Made by a program: the position numbers and the translations under genes
The notes under the pieces: model-generated
Seen by the model: only the letters and a program-made list of their open reading frames with translations
Databases searched by the model: none
Told to the model about the DNA's origin: nothing
Source of the DNA: JAUIAI01 sp963976885
GTDB taxonomy: Bacteria; Pseudomonadota; Gammaproteobacteria; Burkholderiales; Burkholderiaceae_E
Assembly: GCA_963976885.1 (NCBI GenBank)
Contig: CAXBNM010000318.1
Span: 1 to 5,304 of the forward strand
Length of the DNA: 5,304 nucleotides
Direction: 5' to 3'
Shown: positions 1 through 5,304 of the stretch, one piece after another
Layout of the letters: every line of letters begins with the position of its first letter
Numbering within the stretch: the first letter of the stretch is position 1

Positions 1-246
1 CCGCGGCTTGGCCGCCCCGTCAGCTGCTGGCGCCTCGGCCTTGCCATTTGCCGCTTCCGGCGCGGCCTTGGCGGCATCGGCTCCATTCGCTTCGGTGCTT
101 GCGCCTTCTTCGCGCGGCGTACGTTTACCGCGTCGGCCTCGCGTGTTGCGTCGCCGGTTGAATGCGGTCCGCAGCGAATGCCCCTCGGAACGTTCGCCAC
201 TATCACCCGCGCCGCCGGAACCTTCGGGCTGCTTGGATTCGGTCAT
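1..246 (-). CDS. rluB: N-terminal fragment of a probable 23S rRNA pseudouridine synthase B (RluB); runs off the left edge
   Basis: The ATG on the minus strand (246-244) overlaps the scpB TGA as ATGA, and the frame stays open for 82 codons to the window edge. The visible protein starts MTESKQPEGSGGAGDSGERS, has an Arg-rich patch at about residues 30-45 (NRRRNTRGRRGKRTPR), then becomes Ala/Lys/Glu/Pro-rich. It is low complexity and probably disordered. No catalytic part (S4 domain, pseudouridine synthase core with its Asp) is in view, so the name is inferred from context: scpB followed immediately by rluB is a common order in Beta- and Gammaproteobacteria, and betaproteobacterial RluB proteins often carry long disordered basic extensions. 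RluB modifies U2605 of 23S rRNA in E. coli. The basic patch could help bind rRNA. No Shine-Dalgarno site is obvious, so translation is probably coupled to scpB. The reading frame is well supported; the product is moderately supported. Confidence 0.6.
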   Translation of the reverse strand, partial: MTESKQPEGSGGAGDSGERSEGHSLRTAFNRRRNTRGRRGKRTPREEGASTEANGADAAKAAPEAANGKAEAPAADGAAKPR

Positions 247-2288
247 TTCGACTCCATCGTATTGGCGAGCGATTCGCGCTCGCTATCAGTTTCTGATTCG
301 GTATCGGTCACAGAGTCCGTGTCGGCCACTGCATTGGCATCAGCCAACTCGGACGCTGACGATTGCACCTGTTCGGTGCCGGTGACCGGTGCGGCTGAAT
401 CGCCGTCCGATTCGTTTGAGGTCAGCAATGCCGCCTCGGATAACGCATCCTGAATTGCATCGAAACCGACCTGGGGAGCCAGCTCGGGATCTTCCATTGC
501 GGCACCTTCGCCGCCAGCCACTACATCGTTGTCACTACTGAATCCGTCGGGAGGCGGCGGCACAGCCACCCGCGCGGCACTGACATCGACACGAGCCACA
601 GCCTCCGAAAGCGCCGCCAGTTCGTCCAACTCATCCAACTCGGCGCTGACCGATGGCGCATCGGGATTGGCATTGACACTCAGATCGACATCTGCGGAAA
701 GCTCAGATTCGGCGCCAGCAGATTCGCCACTGCCAGACGGCGGCTCACTTGCATGGCCTGCCTCGGTATCGCCGTCAGCGCGCATCGGCGCCACAACGTC
801 CGCCGCTTCAGCCGCCGACACTGAATTGTCATGCTCGACAATGTCGCCGGTGTCGCTCATCGCCACTGTATCGACAGGCTCGGGGGAGTCGGTGAACGGC
901 GCGACCGAGTCTGCGTCGGCGGCCAGCATTGGCTCGACCTGCTGACGGGCCTGGTCGGCCATATCGCCGTCTATGACTCCGTCTGCCTCACCGGCCATAT
1001 CGACATCGCCCGGCTCGCCATCAGCCAGTTCGCCATCGGCTTGCGCAATCGCTGCGTCCGAGGTCGTTTCGGCAGTTTCGCCAGGCAGCGCATCAACGCC
1101 TGCCCCTTCCGGCTCCGCCGCAGCTTCGACAGCCGCATCATCGGTCACATCACCGGCAACCCCTTCGGCAACTTCGGCAACTTCGGCGAACAAAGTATCG
1201 GCGGTTGCGTCACCCTCCGGCTCGTCAATCAGCGCGGTTACCGGATTATCAACATCGCCTGCGGTTTCGCCCCGCTCAACCGACTCCTGCTCCCTTTGCG
1301 CAAGCGCATTGTCAGAAACGGGCTCTTCAATCTGAACCTCCGATTCTTGCTCCAGCCCAGCCTGCGGCGCCGCCTCATCGGCCGCGATCATCGCGCCGGA
1401 CCCGGCAACATCGGCGTGTGCGTCGGAGTTGGTATCGGCATCAGTGGCGTCGGCATCAGCAGAGCCAGCAATTTCATCGCCCTCAGCAACAGCCAAAGCG
1501 GCCACACCAACCCCAGCCATGCTGAATCCGGTATCGGCAGCGTCGGTGTCAGTGCCGGTAGTATCTGTCGGCGCGTCAGCACTCGCATCGGCCATCCGGT
1601 CGGCCTCTACTTCGGCTACAGCCCCGGCTTCGCCTTCGGCACTGGCTTCCGTCTCGGCACCGGCCTCCACTTGAGCGCCAGACTCATCGGCATCTGCCGC
1701 CGCATCGGTCGCAGGCGCCTGCGCTGCGTCTTCCCCATCAATCTGCTGATTGAAGAAGTCCACTGCCTCGCCATCGCCCATTTCGTCAATCGGCGGCAAT
1801 TCCTGCACGCTGCGCAAGCTGAGGTCATCAAGAAACTGTTTGGTCGTACCGAACAAAGCGGGCCGCCCCGGCACTTCCTTATGCCCGACCACATCGATCC
1901 AGCCACGCTCTTCGAGCGTCTTGACGATTTGCGATGACACGGACACTCCACGAATCTCTTCGATGTCGCCGCGCGTCACAGGTTGTCGGTAGGCGATGAT
2001 GGCCAGGGTTTCCATCACGGCACGCGAGTACCGTGGCGCCTTCTCGGGCGTTAGCCGGTTGATGAACACCGCGTATTCAGGGCGGGACTGAAACCGCCAG
2101 CCGCTGGCAACAGTGACCAGTTCGACGGGCTGCTCGGCCCAGTCAAGCGCGATCTCATCGAGCAGCGGACGCAGCAGATCGGCGTTGTACTCATCATCGA
2201 AAAGTTTCCGCAACTGCGGCATGGACAGCGGCTCTGGCGTGCAAAGCAGCGCCGCTTCGAGCGCTCGTTTGATCTCGGTTGTATTCAT
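243..2288 (-). CDS. scpB: SMC-Scp complex subunit ScpB with a very long acidic C-terminal tail
   Basis: The product is 681 residues. ScpB dimers bind the kleisin ScpA and, with SMC, form the condensin that organises and helps segregate the nucleoid. Residues 1-165 match the family well: a first winged-helix region (about 1-80) and a second (about 85-160) with the signature IIAYRQPVTRGDIEEIRG (97-114) and GRPALFGTTKQFLDDL (141-156). Usual ScpB length is roughly 180-300 residues. Here residues 171-681 form a low-complexity tail rich in Ala, Asp, Glu, Gly, Ser and Thr. By hand count the tail has about 130 Asp/Glu against 8 Arg and a single Lys (the last residue), with no Cys, Trp or Tyr. The frame is continuous with no sign of a frameshift. 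The start at 2288 directly precedes the first winged-helix segment; its upstream bases show no clear Shine-Dalgarno site. scpA is not adjacent. The stop overlaps the next gene. Identity is secure; tail function is unknown. Confidence 0.95.
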   Translation of the reverse strand: MNTTEIKRALEAALLCTPEPLSMPQLRKLFDDEYNADLLRPLLDEIALDWAEQPVELVTVASGWRFQSRPEYAVFINRLTPEKAPRYSRAVMETLAIIAYRQPVTRGDIEEIRGVSVSSQIVKTLEERGWIDVVGHKEVPGRPALFGTTKQFLDDLSLRSVQELPPIDEMGDGEAVDFFNQQIDGEDAAQAPATDAAADADESGAQVEAGAETEASAEGEAGAVAEVEADRMADASADAPTDTTGTDTDAADTGFSMAGVGVAALAVAEGDEIAGSADADATDADTNSDAHADVAGSGAMIAADEAAPQAGLEQESEVQIEEPVSDNALAQREQESVERGETAGDVDNPVTALIDEPEGDATADTLFAEVAEVAEGVAGDVTDDAAVEAAAEPEGAGVDALPGETAETTSDAAIAQADGELADGEPGDVDMAGEADGVIDGDMADQARQQVEPMLAADADSVAPFTDSPEPVDTVAMSDTGDIVEHDNSVSAAEAADVVAPMRADGDTEAGHASEPPSGSGESAGAESELSADVDLSVNANPDAPSVSAELDELDELAALSEAVARVDVSAARVAVPPPPDGFSSDNDVVAGGEGAAMEDPELAPQVGFDAIQDALSEAALLTSNESDGDSAAPVTGTEQVQSSASELADANAVADTDSVTDTESETDSERESLANTMESK
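621..641. repeat. 9-bp in-frame tandem repeat in the scpB tail (LDE unit)
   Basis: On the plus strand the unit TC(G/A)TCCAAC is repeated twice and followed by a third partial copy. Read on the minus strand it encodes the LDE/LDE run at ScpB residues 550-556. It is an in-frame minisatellite-like unit, consistent with tail growth by slippage. Confidence 0.6.
1164..1190. repeat. 9-bp in-frame tandem repeat in the scpB tail (VAE unit)
   Basis: The plus-strand unit TTCGGCAAC occurs twice, followed by a diverged third copy TTCGGCGAA. On the minus strand it encodes ScpB residues 367-375, a repeated Val-Ala-Glu (first copy Phe-Ala-Glu). The period of three codons keeps the frame, so copy number could change without breaking scpB. 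Confidence 0.75.
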
Positions 2289-2947
2289 ACGGTGGTCGTG
2301 GCGATGAATCGGAATAATCTACAAACAGTGCGTTTGGACAATCAGACTCTGTTCGGAGCCGACGGCCTCGTGACGGTGGAAGCATCGCATTGCGCGCCTT
2401 GCCTGACCGCGGTACCGGCGTACACGCTGCTGCAATGCGTTCACCGCCCCGCTGGATGGGCCCGAACAATCCCGCGCTCGGCACCCGAAACGATAAGCGT
2501 TACTTTTGCTGAGTGTTTGAAGTTTTGGTTCGTTGTGTTGTGCCAGTGGCGCCACCAGTTGGGGCGCGATCTCTGTTTCGCCGACAATTCCTTGTGAGCG
2601 GTCTGGCGCCTGGCATTTGCCGGGCATGCAGTAAGCGACCTGATCCTTACCGTGCGTAATTTGTAGTCAATACCAAGTACAGCGGCAAGTGTGAACCTGC
2701 AGTGGTGATCCCTTTGGCCTTTCAGAAACAAGGTTTGCACACCCCGACTGGACTGCCCTGACAATTCGGGGAAACCAACGTGCGGAATATAACCCACGGG
2801 GCCGACGACTCATGCGGTGGCACGCCCTTCCCGGACGCTTGCAGCAAACCCACCTGAGTGCTTGTTCGATCGTCAGTCTTCGGGACTTGTCACCGCACTA
2901 CTGACCGGCGGCCCTTCGACTCTCAGAGAGCCTGGCTCTCAGAATCA
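2289..2947. other. Intergenic region of about 660 bp with no supported gene
   Basis: This lies between the scpB start and the terminator candidate of tRNA-fMet. Open frames on both strands are short and resemble no family I recognise. What it holds is inverted repeats. There is a perfect 10-bp palindrome GTGGCGCCAC at 2546-2555. A hairpin GCCTGGC/GCCGGGC with an ATTT loop (one G-U pair) lies at 2608-2625. A 7-bp pair GGTTTGC (2732-2738)/GCAAACC (2844-2850) encloses two smaller hairpins. A 6-bp pair GTCAGT (2872-2877)/ACTGAC (2900-2905) and a hairpin GAGAGC/GCTCTC (2926-2940) follow. None matches 6S, tmRNA, RNase P or SRP RNA motifs that I can recall. It could be a long scpB leader, an unrecognised small RNA, or decayed sequence. 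Confidence 0.6.
2314..2341 (-). promoter_or_regulatory. Weak sigma70-like promoter candidate for scpB
   Basis: On the minus strand TTGTCC (2341-2336) lies 16 bp from GATTAT (2319-2314). Each hexamer matches consensus at about four of six positions. It ends about 25 bp before the scpB ATG, which would give a short leader. Matches of this quality occur by chance, so this is only a candidate. A second equally weak candidate for a longer leader is TTGCCG/TACAAA with a 17 bp spacer at 2688-2660. Confidence 0.25.
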
Positions 2948-2964
2948 AAGACGCGATGCGTCTT
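2948..2964 (-). terminator. Likely hairpin terminator of the tRNA-fMet unit
   Basis: Read on the minus strand, AAGACGC and GCGTCTT form a perfect 7-bp stem around the three-base loop ATC. The stem is followed by TGATTCT, so the T tract is short and interrupted. It begins 31 bases after the tRNA 3' CCA, a sensible place to end a monocistronic tRNA transcript. A second hairpin (GAGAGC/GCTCTC, 2940-2926) follows and may reinforce it. The weak T tract lowers certainty. Confidence 0.5.
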
Positions 2965-2994
2965 GAAGGGCGCCTTGTCTGTTTACTTGCTTGT

Positions 2995-3072
<78 letters not shown>

Positions 3073-3084
3073 TCTGATTCCATC

Positions 3085-3112
3085 ATTGTAGCGTGTTATT
3101 CGAACAATGCAA
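3085..3112 (-). promoter_or_regulatory. Sigma70-type promoter of tRNA-fMet
   Basis: On the minus strand TTGCAT (3112-3107) is separated by 16 bp from TACAAT (3090-3085), a five-of-six match to the -10 consensus. The -10 ends 12 bases before the tRNA 5' end, so the predicted start gives a leader of about five bases, typical of a stable-RNA promoter. A second TTGCATTGT copy lies 15 bp further upstream (3127-3119). Confidence 0.7.
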
Positions 3113-3127
3113 AATGAGACAATGCAA
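3104..3127. repeat. Direct repeat ACAATGCAA x2 across the tRNA-fMet -35 region
   Basis: ACAATGCAA occurs at 3104-3112 and again at 3119-3127, a 15 bp period. On the minus strand each copy reads TTGCATTGT. The first copy contains the -35 of the tRNA promoter. This may be a duplicated -35, a protein-binding site pair or a small duplication; the sequence cannot distinguish these. Confidence 0.6.
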
Positions 3128-3137
3128 TCCAACAAAT

Positions 3138-3173
3138 CGGCGCGTCCATACTACGATGCAACGATACGCGCCG
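3138..3173. repeat. 8-bp perfect inverted repeat upstream of the NUDIX gene
   Basis: CGGCGCGT (3138-3145) and ACGCGCCG (3166-3173) are perfect complements separated by 20 bases. The second arm ends 30 bases before the chosen NUDIX start. As RNA it could form a GC-rich stem in the leader; as DNA the arm centres lie 28 bp apart, close to two and a half helical turns and about right for a dimeric regulator. No T tract follows, so it is not a terminator. Confidence 0.45.
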
Positions 3174-3203
3174 CCCGGTGCAAAACCTATTTTCCCTGCC
3201 ATC

Positions 3204-3752
3204 ATGAAATTTTGCTCCAACTGCGGCAACACCGTTGAATTAAGAATCCCCGATGGCGACAACCGTGAGCGGTACTGCTGCCCGGCCTGCGACACCATTC
3301 ATTATCAAAACCCGCGCTTGGTCCTCGGTACCGTGCCGGTGCGCGGCGACAAGATCCTGTTGTGTCGCCGGGCCATCGAGCCGCGCTACGGTTACTGGAC
3401 CTTGCCGGCCGGCTTCATGGAAAACGGTGAAACCCTCGAACAAGGCGCCAGCCGGGAAACCGACGAGGAAGCCGGCATCGAGTTCACGCTTGGCAATGTT
3501 TTTTCCATGCTCAGCGTGCCGCATGTTGGTCAGGTACATATGTTCTACCTGGCAACAATGGAATCCGAACATATTGGTGGCGGCCCCGAAACTCTCGAAG
3601 CAAGGCTATTCTCCGAAGATCAGATCCCCTGGGACAACATTGCCTTTCACACCGTCACCAAAACCCTGCGCTGGTTCTTTGAAGATCGCCATAGCGGCCA
3701 GTTTGGCGTCCATAGTGCGCACATCGACTGGTCGCGCCCAAAGGCGCGCTGA
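3204..3752 (+). CDS. Zinc-ribbon NUDIX hydrolase (nucleoside diphosphate-X pyrophosphatase)
   Basis: The product is 182 residues. An N-terminal zinc ribbon has Cys4-x2-Cys7 and Cys26-x2-Cys29. A full Nudix box follows: Gly70, Glu76, then RETDEEAGI at 84-92 (GX5EX7REUXEEXGU with Thr at one usually hydrophobic position); its Glu cluster binds Mg2+ for pyrophosphate-bond hydrolysis. The NudC-type SQPWPFP motif after the box is absent, so NADH decapping or pyrophosphatase activity is not supported. Pro106, 15 residues after Gly91, is reminiscent of ADP-ribose pyrophosphatases, but the substrate stays open. I chose the ATG at 3204 because it directly precedes the first zinc-ribbon Cys. In-frame ATGs at 3093 and 3156 would add unconserved-looking residues, and the first would overlap the tRNA promoter. 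No clear Shine-Dalgarno site is seen. It is the first gene of the run into aat and bpt, 21 bp before aat, and probably cytoplasmic. Confidence 0.9.
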   Translation: MKFCSNCGNTVELRIPDGDNRERYCCPACDTIHYQNPRLVLGTVPVRGDKILLCRRAIEPRYGYWTLPAGFMENGETLEQGASRETDEEAGIEFTLGNVFSMLSVPHVGQVHMFYLATMESEHIGGGPETLEARLFSEDQIPWDNIAFHTVTKTLRWFFEDRHSGQFGVHSAHIDWSRPKAR

Positions 3753-3773
3753 ACGGTTCGTGGGTAGCTGGCC

Positions 3774-4559
3774 ATGAGCACTCCGCCTCCCTCTCGTCAG
3801 CCCTGCTGGGTTGAATCCGATCAGGCGCTGCCCGACCCGGCGCAATATGCCGTCGTTGCGCCAGCTGACCCGACGAGCGAAAAATCGCTGTGGCCGGATG
3901 GACTCATCGCTGCCGGTGCCGATCTCAGTGCCGCCCGCTTGCTCGAAGCCTATTGCAAAGGCCTGTTTCCCTGGTACAGCGCCGGGGAGCCGGTTCTGTG
4001 GTGGAGCCCCGATCCACGCATGGTGCTCAAAACAGAGCAGTTCCGGCTGCGTCGCTCGCTCATCAAAACATTGCGCCAGTGGCAGCGTGCCGGCTGCTAC
4101 CGTATTACGATGAATCGCAACTTCGAACGCGTGATGGCCGAATGCGCCGCGCCGCGTCCGGATCAGAATGGCACCTGGATCACCGCCGACGTCCGCTCGG
4201 CATACCAGGTGTTACACCATCGCCAATACGCCCATTCCATTGAAGTGTGGCGGACCGACCAGAAGGCTGCTCCGGCCCTGATTGGAGGTCTTTACGGGGT
4301 CTCGATCGGACGCATGTTTTTCGGCGAATCGATGTTTGCGCGCGAACGTGATGCTTCGAAAATTGCGCTCGCCAGCCTGGTTACCCTGCTGCGAACAATC
4401 GATATGCCCATGATAGACTGCCAGCAGAAGACGGGGCACCTGTCGAGCCTGGGTGCCCGCGAAATTCCACGTGTCGAGTTCCTTGCGCACAGCGCCGCGC
4501 TCCTTGTGCAAAAGCCGCCCGATTGGTCTGCCATCAGCATCGAGTTCCCAGCCGTATGA
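3774..4559 (+). CDS. aat: Leucyl/phenylalanyl-tRNA-protein transferase
   Basis: Aat transfers Leu or Phe from aminoacyl-tRNA to proteins with an N-terminal Lys or Arg, creating N-degrons recognised by ClpS and degraded by ClpAP in the cytoplasm. The 261-residue product is close to the usual 230-260. Family motifs appear in order: LWPDGLIAAGADL (39-51), YCKGLFPWY (60-68), WWSPDPR (76-82), GGLYGVSIGRMFFGESMF (171-188), MIDCQ (213-217), and HLSSLGAREIPR (222-233). The GNAT-like C-terminal domain therefore appears complete. The start at 3774 lies 21 bp after the NUDIX stop with only a weak GTGGG-like ribosome site. The stop overlaps the bpt start, which suggests coupled translation and production of both transferases together. 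Confidence 0.97.
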   Translation: MSTPPPSRQPCWVESDQALPDPAQYAVVAPADPTSEKSLWPDGLIAAGADLSAARLLEAYCKGLFPWYSAGEPVLWWSPDPRMVLKTEQFRLRRSLIKTLRQWQRAGCYRITMNRNFERVMAECAAPRPDQNGTWITADVRSAYQVLHHRQYAHSIEVWRTDQKAAPALIGGLYGVSIGRMFFGESMFARERDASKIALASLVTLLRTIDMPMIDCQQKTGHLSSLGAREIPRVEFLAHSAALLVQKPPDWSAISIEFPAV

Positions 4560-5302
4560 CTCACCTCAAGGAGCTGCCGTTTTCGGCACTGCAGTTCTAC
4601 GCGACGGCACCCTATCCGTGCAGCTACCTTGCGCAGCGACAAGCGCGCTCGCAGGTAGCCACGCCCAATCACCTGATCAACGCCGACATCTACAGCGAAC
4701 TGGTGAAAGCGGGCTTTCGACGCAGCGGCATCTTCACCTATCGCCCCCATTGCGACGGCTGTCGCGCCTGTGTGCCGGTGCGAGTACCGGTCAGCACATT
4801 CAAAGCCAATCGCAGCCAGCGGCGCGCCGCCAACGCACACCAGAACCTGAATACGCTGGTGGCACGGCTCGGGTTCTGCGCCGAACACTACGATTTGTAT
4901 TTGCGCTATCAGGCCAGTCGCCACGCGGGCGGCGGCATGGACCACGACAGTCGCGAGCAGTACGCGCAGTTTCTGCTGCAAAGCAAAGTCAACACCCGGC
5001 TGGTCGAGTTTCGTGACGCCGACGGGGTGTTGCGCATCGTCTCAATCATCGACATCCTCAATGATGGTCTGTCGTCGGTTTACACCTTCTTCGACCCCGA
5101 CGTCGCCAACGCCAGCTACGGCACCTTCAACATCCTCTGGCAGATCGAACAATGCCGGGCGCTGGGCTTGCCGTATCTCTATCTGGGCTACTGGATCGAG
5201 GAGAGCCCGAAAATGGCCTACAAAGTCAATTTCGGTCCGGCAGAAGTTCTGGTCGATGGCGCCTGGGTTCCACGCATACCGCCTCAATCCAAAAAAAGCT
5301 GA
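4556..5302 (+). CDS. bpt: Aspartate/glutamate leucyltransferase (Bpt; often annotated arginyl-tRNA-protein transferase)
   Basis: Bpt moves Leu from Leu-tRNA to proteins with N-terminal Asp or Glu, feeding the same ClpS/ClpAP N-degron route as Aat. It is sequence-related to eukaryotic ATE1, and so is frequently misnamed an arginyltransferase. The 248-residue product has the ATE N-terminal part with PCSYL (21-25), RSQVA (31-35), GFRRSGIFTYRPHCDGCRAC (53-72; Cys66, Cys69 and Cys72) and SQRR (87-90). The C-terminal part has SVYTFFDPD (174-182), SYG (187-189), LGYWIEESPKMAYK (210-223) and a FGPAEVL end. Cys22, Cys66 and Cys69 fall in conserved ATE cysteine motifs. I chose the ATG at 4556, in an ATGA overlap with aat, over an in-frame ATG at 4523 inside aat, because MTHLKELPF matches the usual family start. 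Seven consecutive A bases (5291-5297) lie just before the stop. Confidence 0.95.
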   Translation: MTHLKELPFSALQFYATAPYPCSYLAQRQARSQVATPNHLINADIYSELVKAGFRRSGIFTYRPHCDGCRACVPVRVPVSTFKANRSQRRAANAHQNLNTLVARLGFCAEHYDLYLRYQASRHAGGGMDHDSREQYAQFLLQSKVNTRLVEFRDADGVLRIVSIIDILNDGLSSVYTFFDPDVANASYGTFNILWQIEQCRALGLPYLYLGYWIEESPKMAYKVNFGPAEVLVDGAWVPRIPPQSKKS

Positions 5303-5304
5303 TG
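5302..5304 (+). CDS. Possible start codon of the next gene (pyrD expected by context)
   Basis: The last three bases are ATG, sharing the A of the bpt stop TGA (TGATG). Such overlaps usually mark a translationally coupled gene. In many betaproteobacteria aat and bpt are followed by pyrD (dihydroorotate dehydrogenase), so that is the natural guess. Nothing of the protein is visible, so this rests on context alone. Confidence 0.4.

Noticed and set aside
621..1190. CRISPR-like or mobile-element repeats
   Set aside because: The repeats are 9-bp, in-frame, tandem and without spacers. They are coding minisatellites in scpB.
243..1778. The scpB tail as a separate gene joined to scpB by sequencing error
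   Set aside because: The frame is continuous, composition changes gradually after residue 170, there is no start site or domain in the tail, and the end overlaps the next gene by a normal ATGA.
831..1937. 368-codon plus-strand open frame opposite scpB, a possible overprinted gene
   Set aside because: It lies wholly antisense to the GC-rich, repetitive scpB tail and core, where stop codons are scarce in several frames. The product resembles no family, and the scpB frame is clearly the coding one.
2441..2797. 118-codon minus-strand open frame in the intergenic region
   Set aside because: No recognisable motif, no convincing ribosome site, and it is overlapped by other open frames of similar length. 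It cannot be told apart from chance.
2690..2930. 6S RNA, tmRNA, RNase P or SRP RNA in the intergenic region
   Set aside because: I could not find the conserved motifs of any of these on either strand. The pairings seen are short and could be chance.
3093..3203. Longer NUDIX protein starting at 3093 or 3156
   Set aside because: The added residues precede the zinc ribbon, look unconserved, and the longest form would overlap the tRNA-fMet promoter. The ATG at 3204 fits the family better.
4292..4981. 229-codon minus-strand open frame opposite aat and bpt
   Set aside because: It is antisense to two clear, motif-rich genes and is explained by GC-biased codon usage.

Overview
The window looks like core chromosome of a GC-rich betaproteobacterium, most likely Burkholderiales (Alcaligenaceae- or Burkholderiaceae-like). 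The evidence is protein character and gene order: scpB followed by an rluB-like gene, and a NUDIX gene followed by aat and bpt. The genus cannot be fixed from the sequence alone. No insertion sequence, prophage, CRISPR array or toxin/antitoxin module is visible.

Left half, minus strand (3112 down to 1). An initiator tRNA-fMet gene (3072-2996) has a good sigma70-like promoter (3112-3085) and a hairpin terminator candidate (2964-2948). About 660 bp without a supported gene follow. Next is scpB (2288-243), which encodes the kleisin-associated subunit of the SMC-ScpAB chromosome condensation complex. Its first 170 or so residues are a normal ScpB. The remaining 511 residues are an extraordinarily long, acidic, Ala/Asp/Glu-rich tail with no lysine until the final residue. 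The scpB stop overlaps (ATGA) the start of a gene that runs off the left edge. Only its basic, low-complexity N-terminus is visible, and context suggests the 23S rRNA pseudouridine synthase gene rluB.

Right half, plus strand (3204 to the end). A compact operon holds a zinc-ribbon NUDIX hydrolase, then aat (leucyl/phenylalanyl-tRNA-protein transferase) after 21 bp, then bpt (aspartate/glutamate leucyltransferase) with an ATGA overlap. An ATG overlaps the bpt stop at the very end of the window; in related bacteria pyrD often sits there. Aat and Bpt together form the bacterial N-degron (Leu/N-end rule) branch: they add Leu or Phe to proteins with N-terminal Lys/Arg (Aat) or Asp/Glu (Bpt), marking them for ClpS and ClpAP.

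The tRNA-fMet unit and the NUDIX operon diverge from a roughly 130 bp region that carries a 9-bp direct repeat and an 8-bp inverted repeat. The most unusual thing seen is the ScpB tail. The other observations are modest, and no convincing wholly new system is evident.
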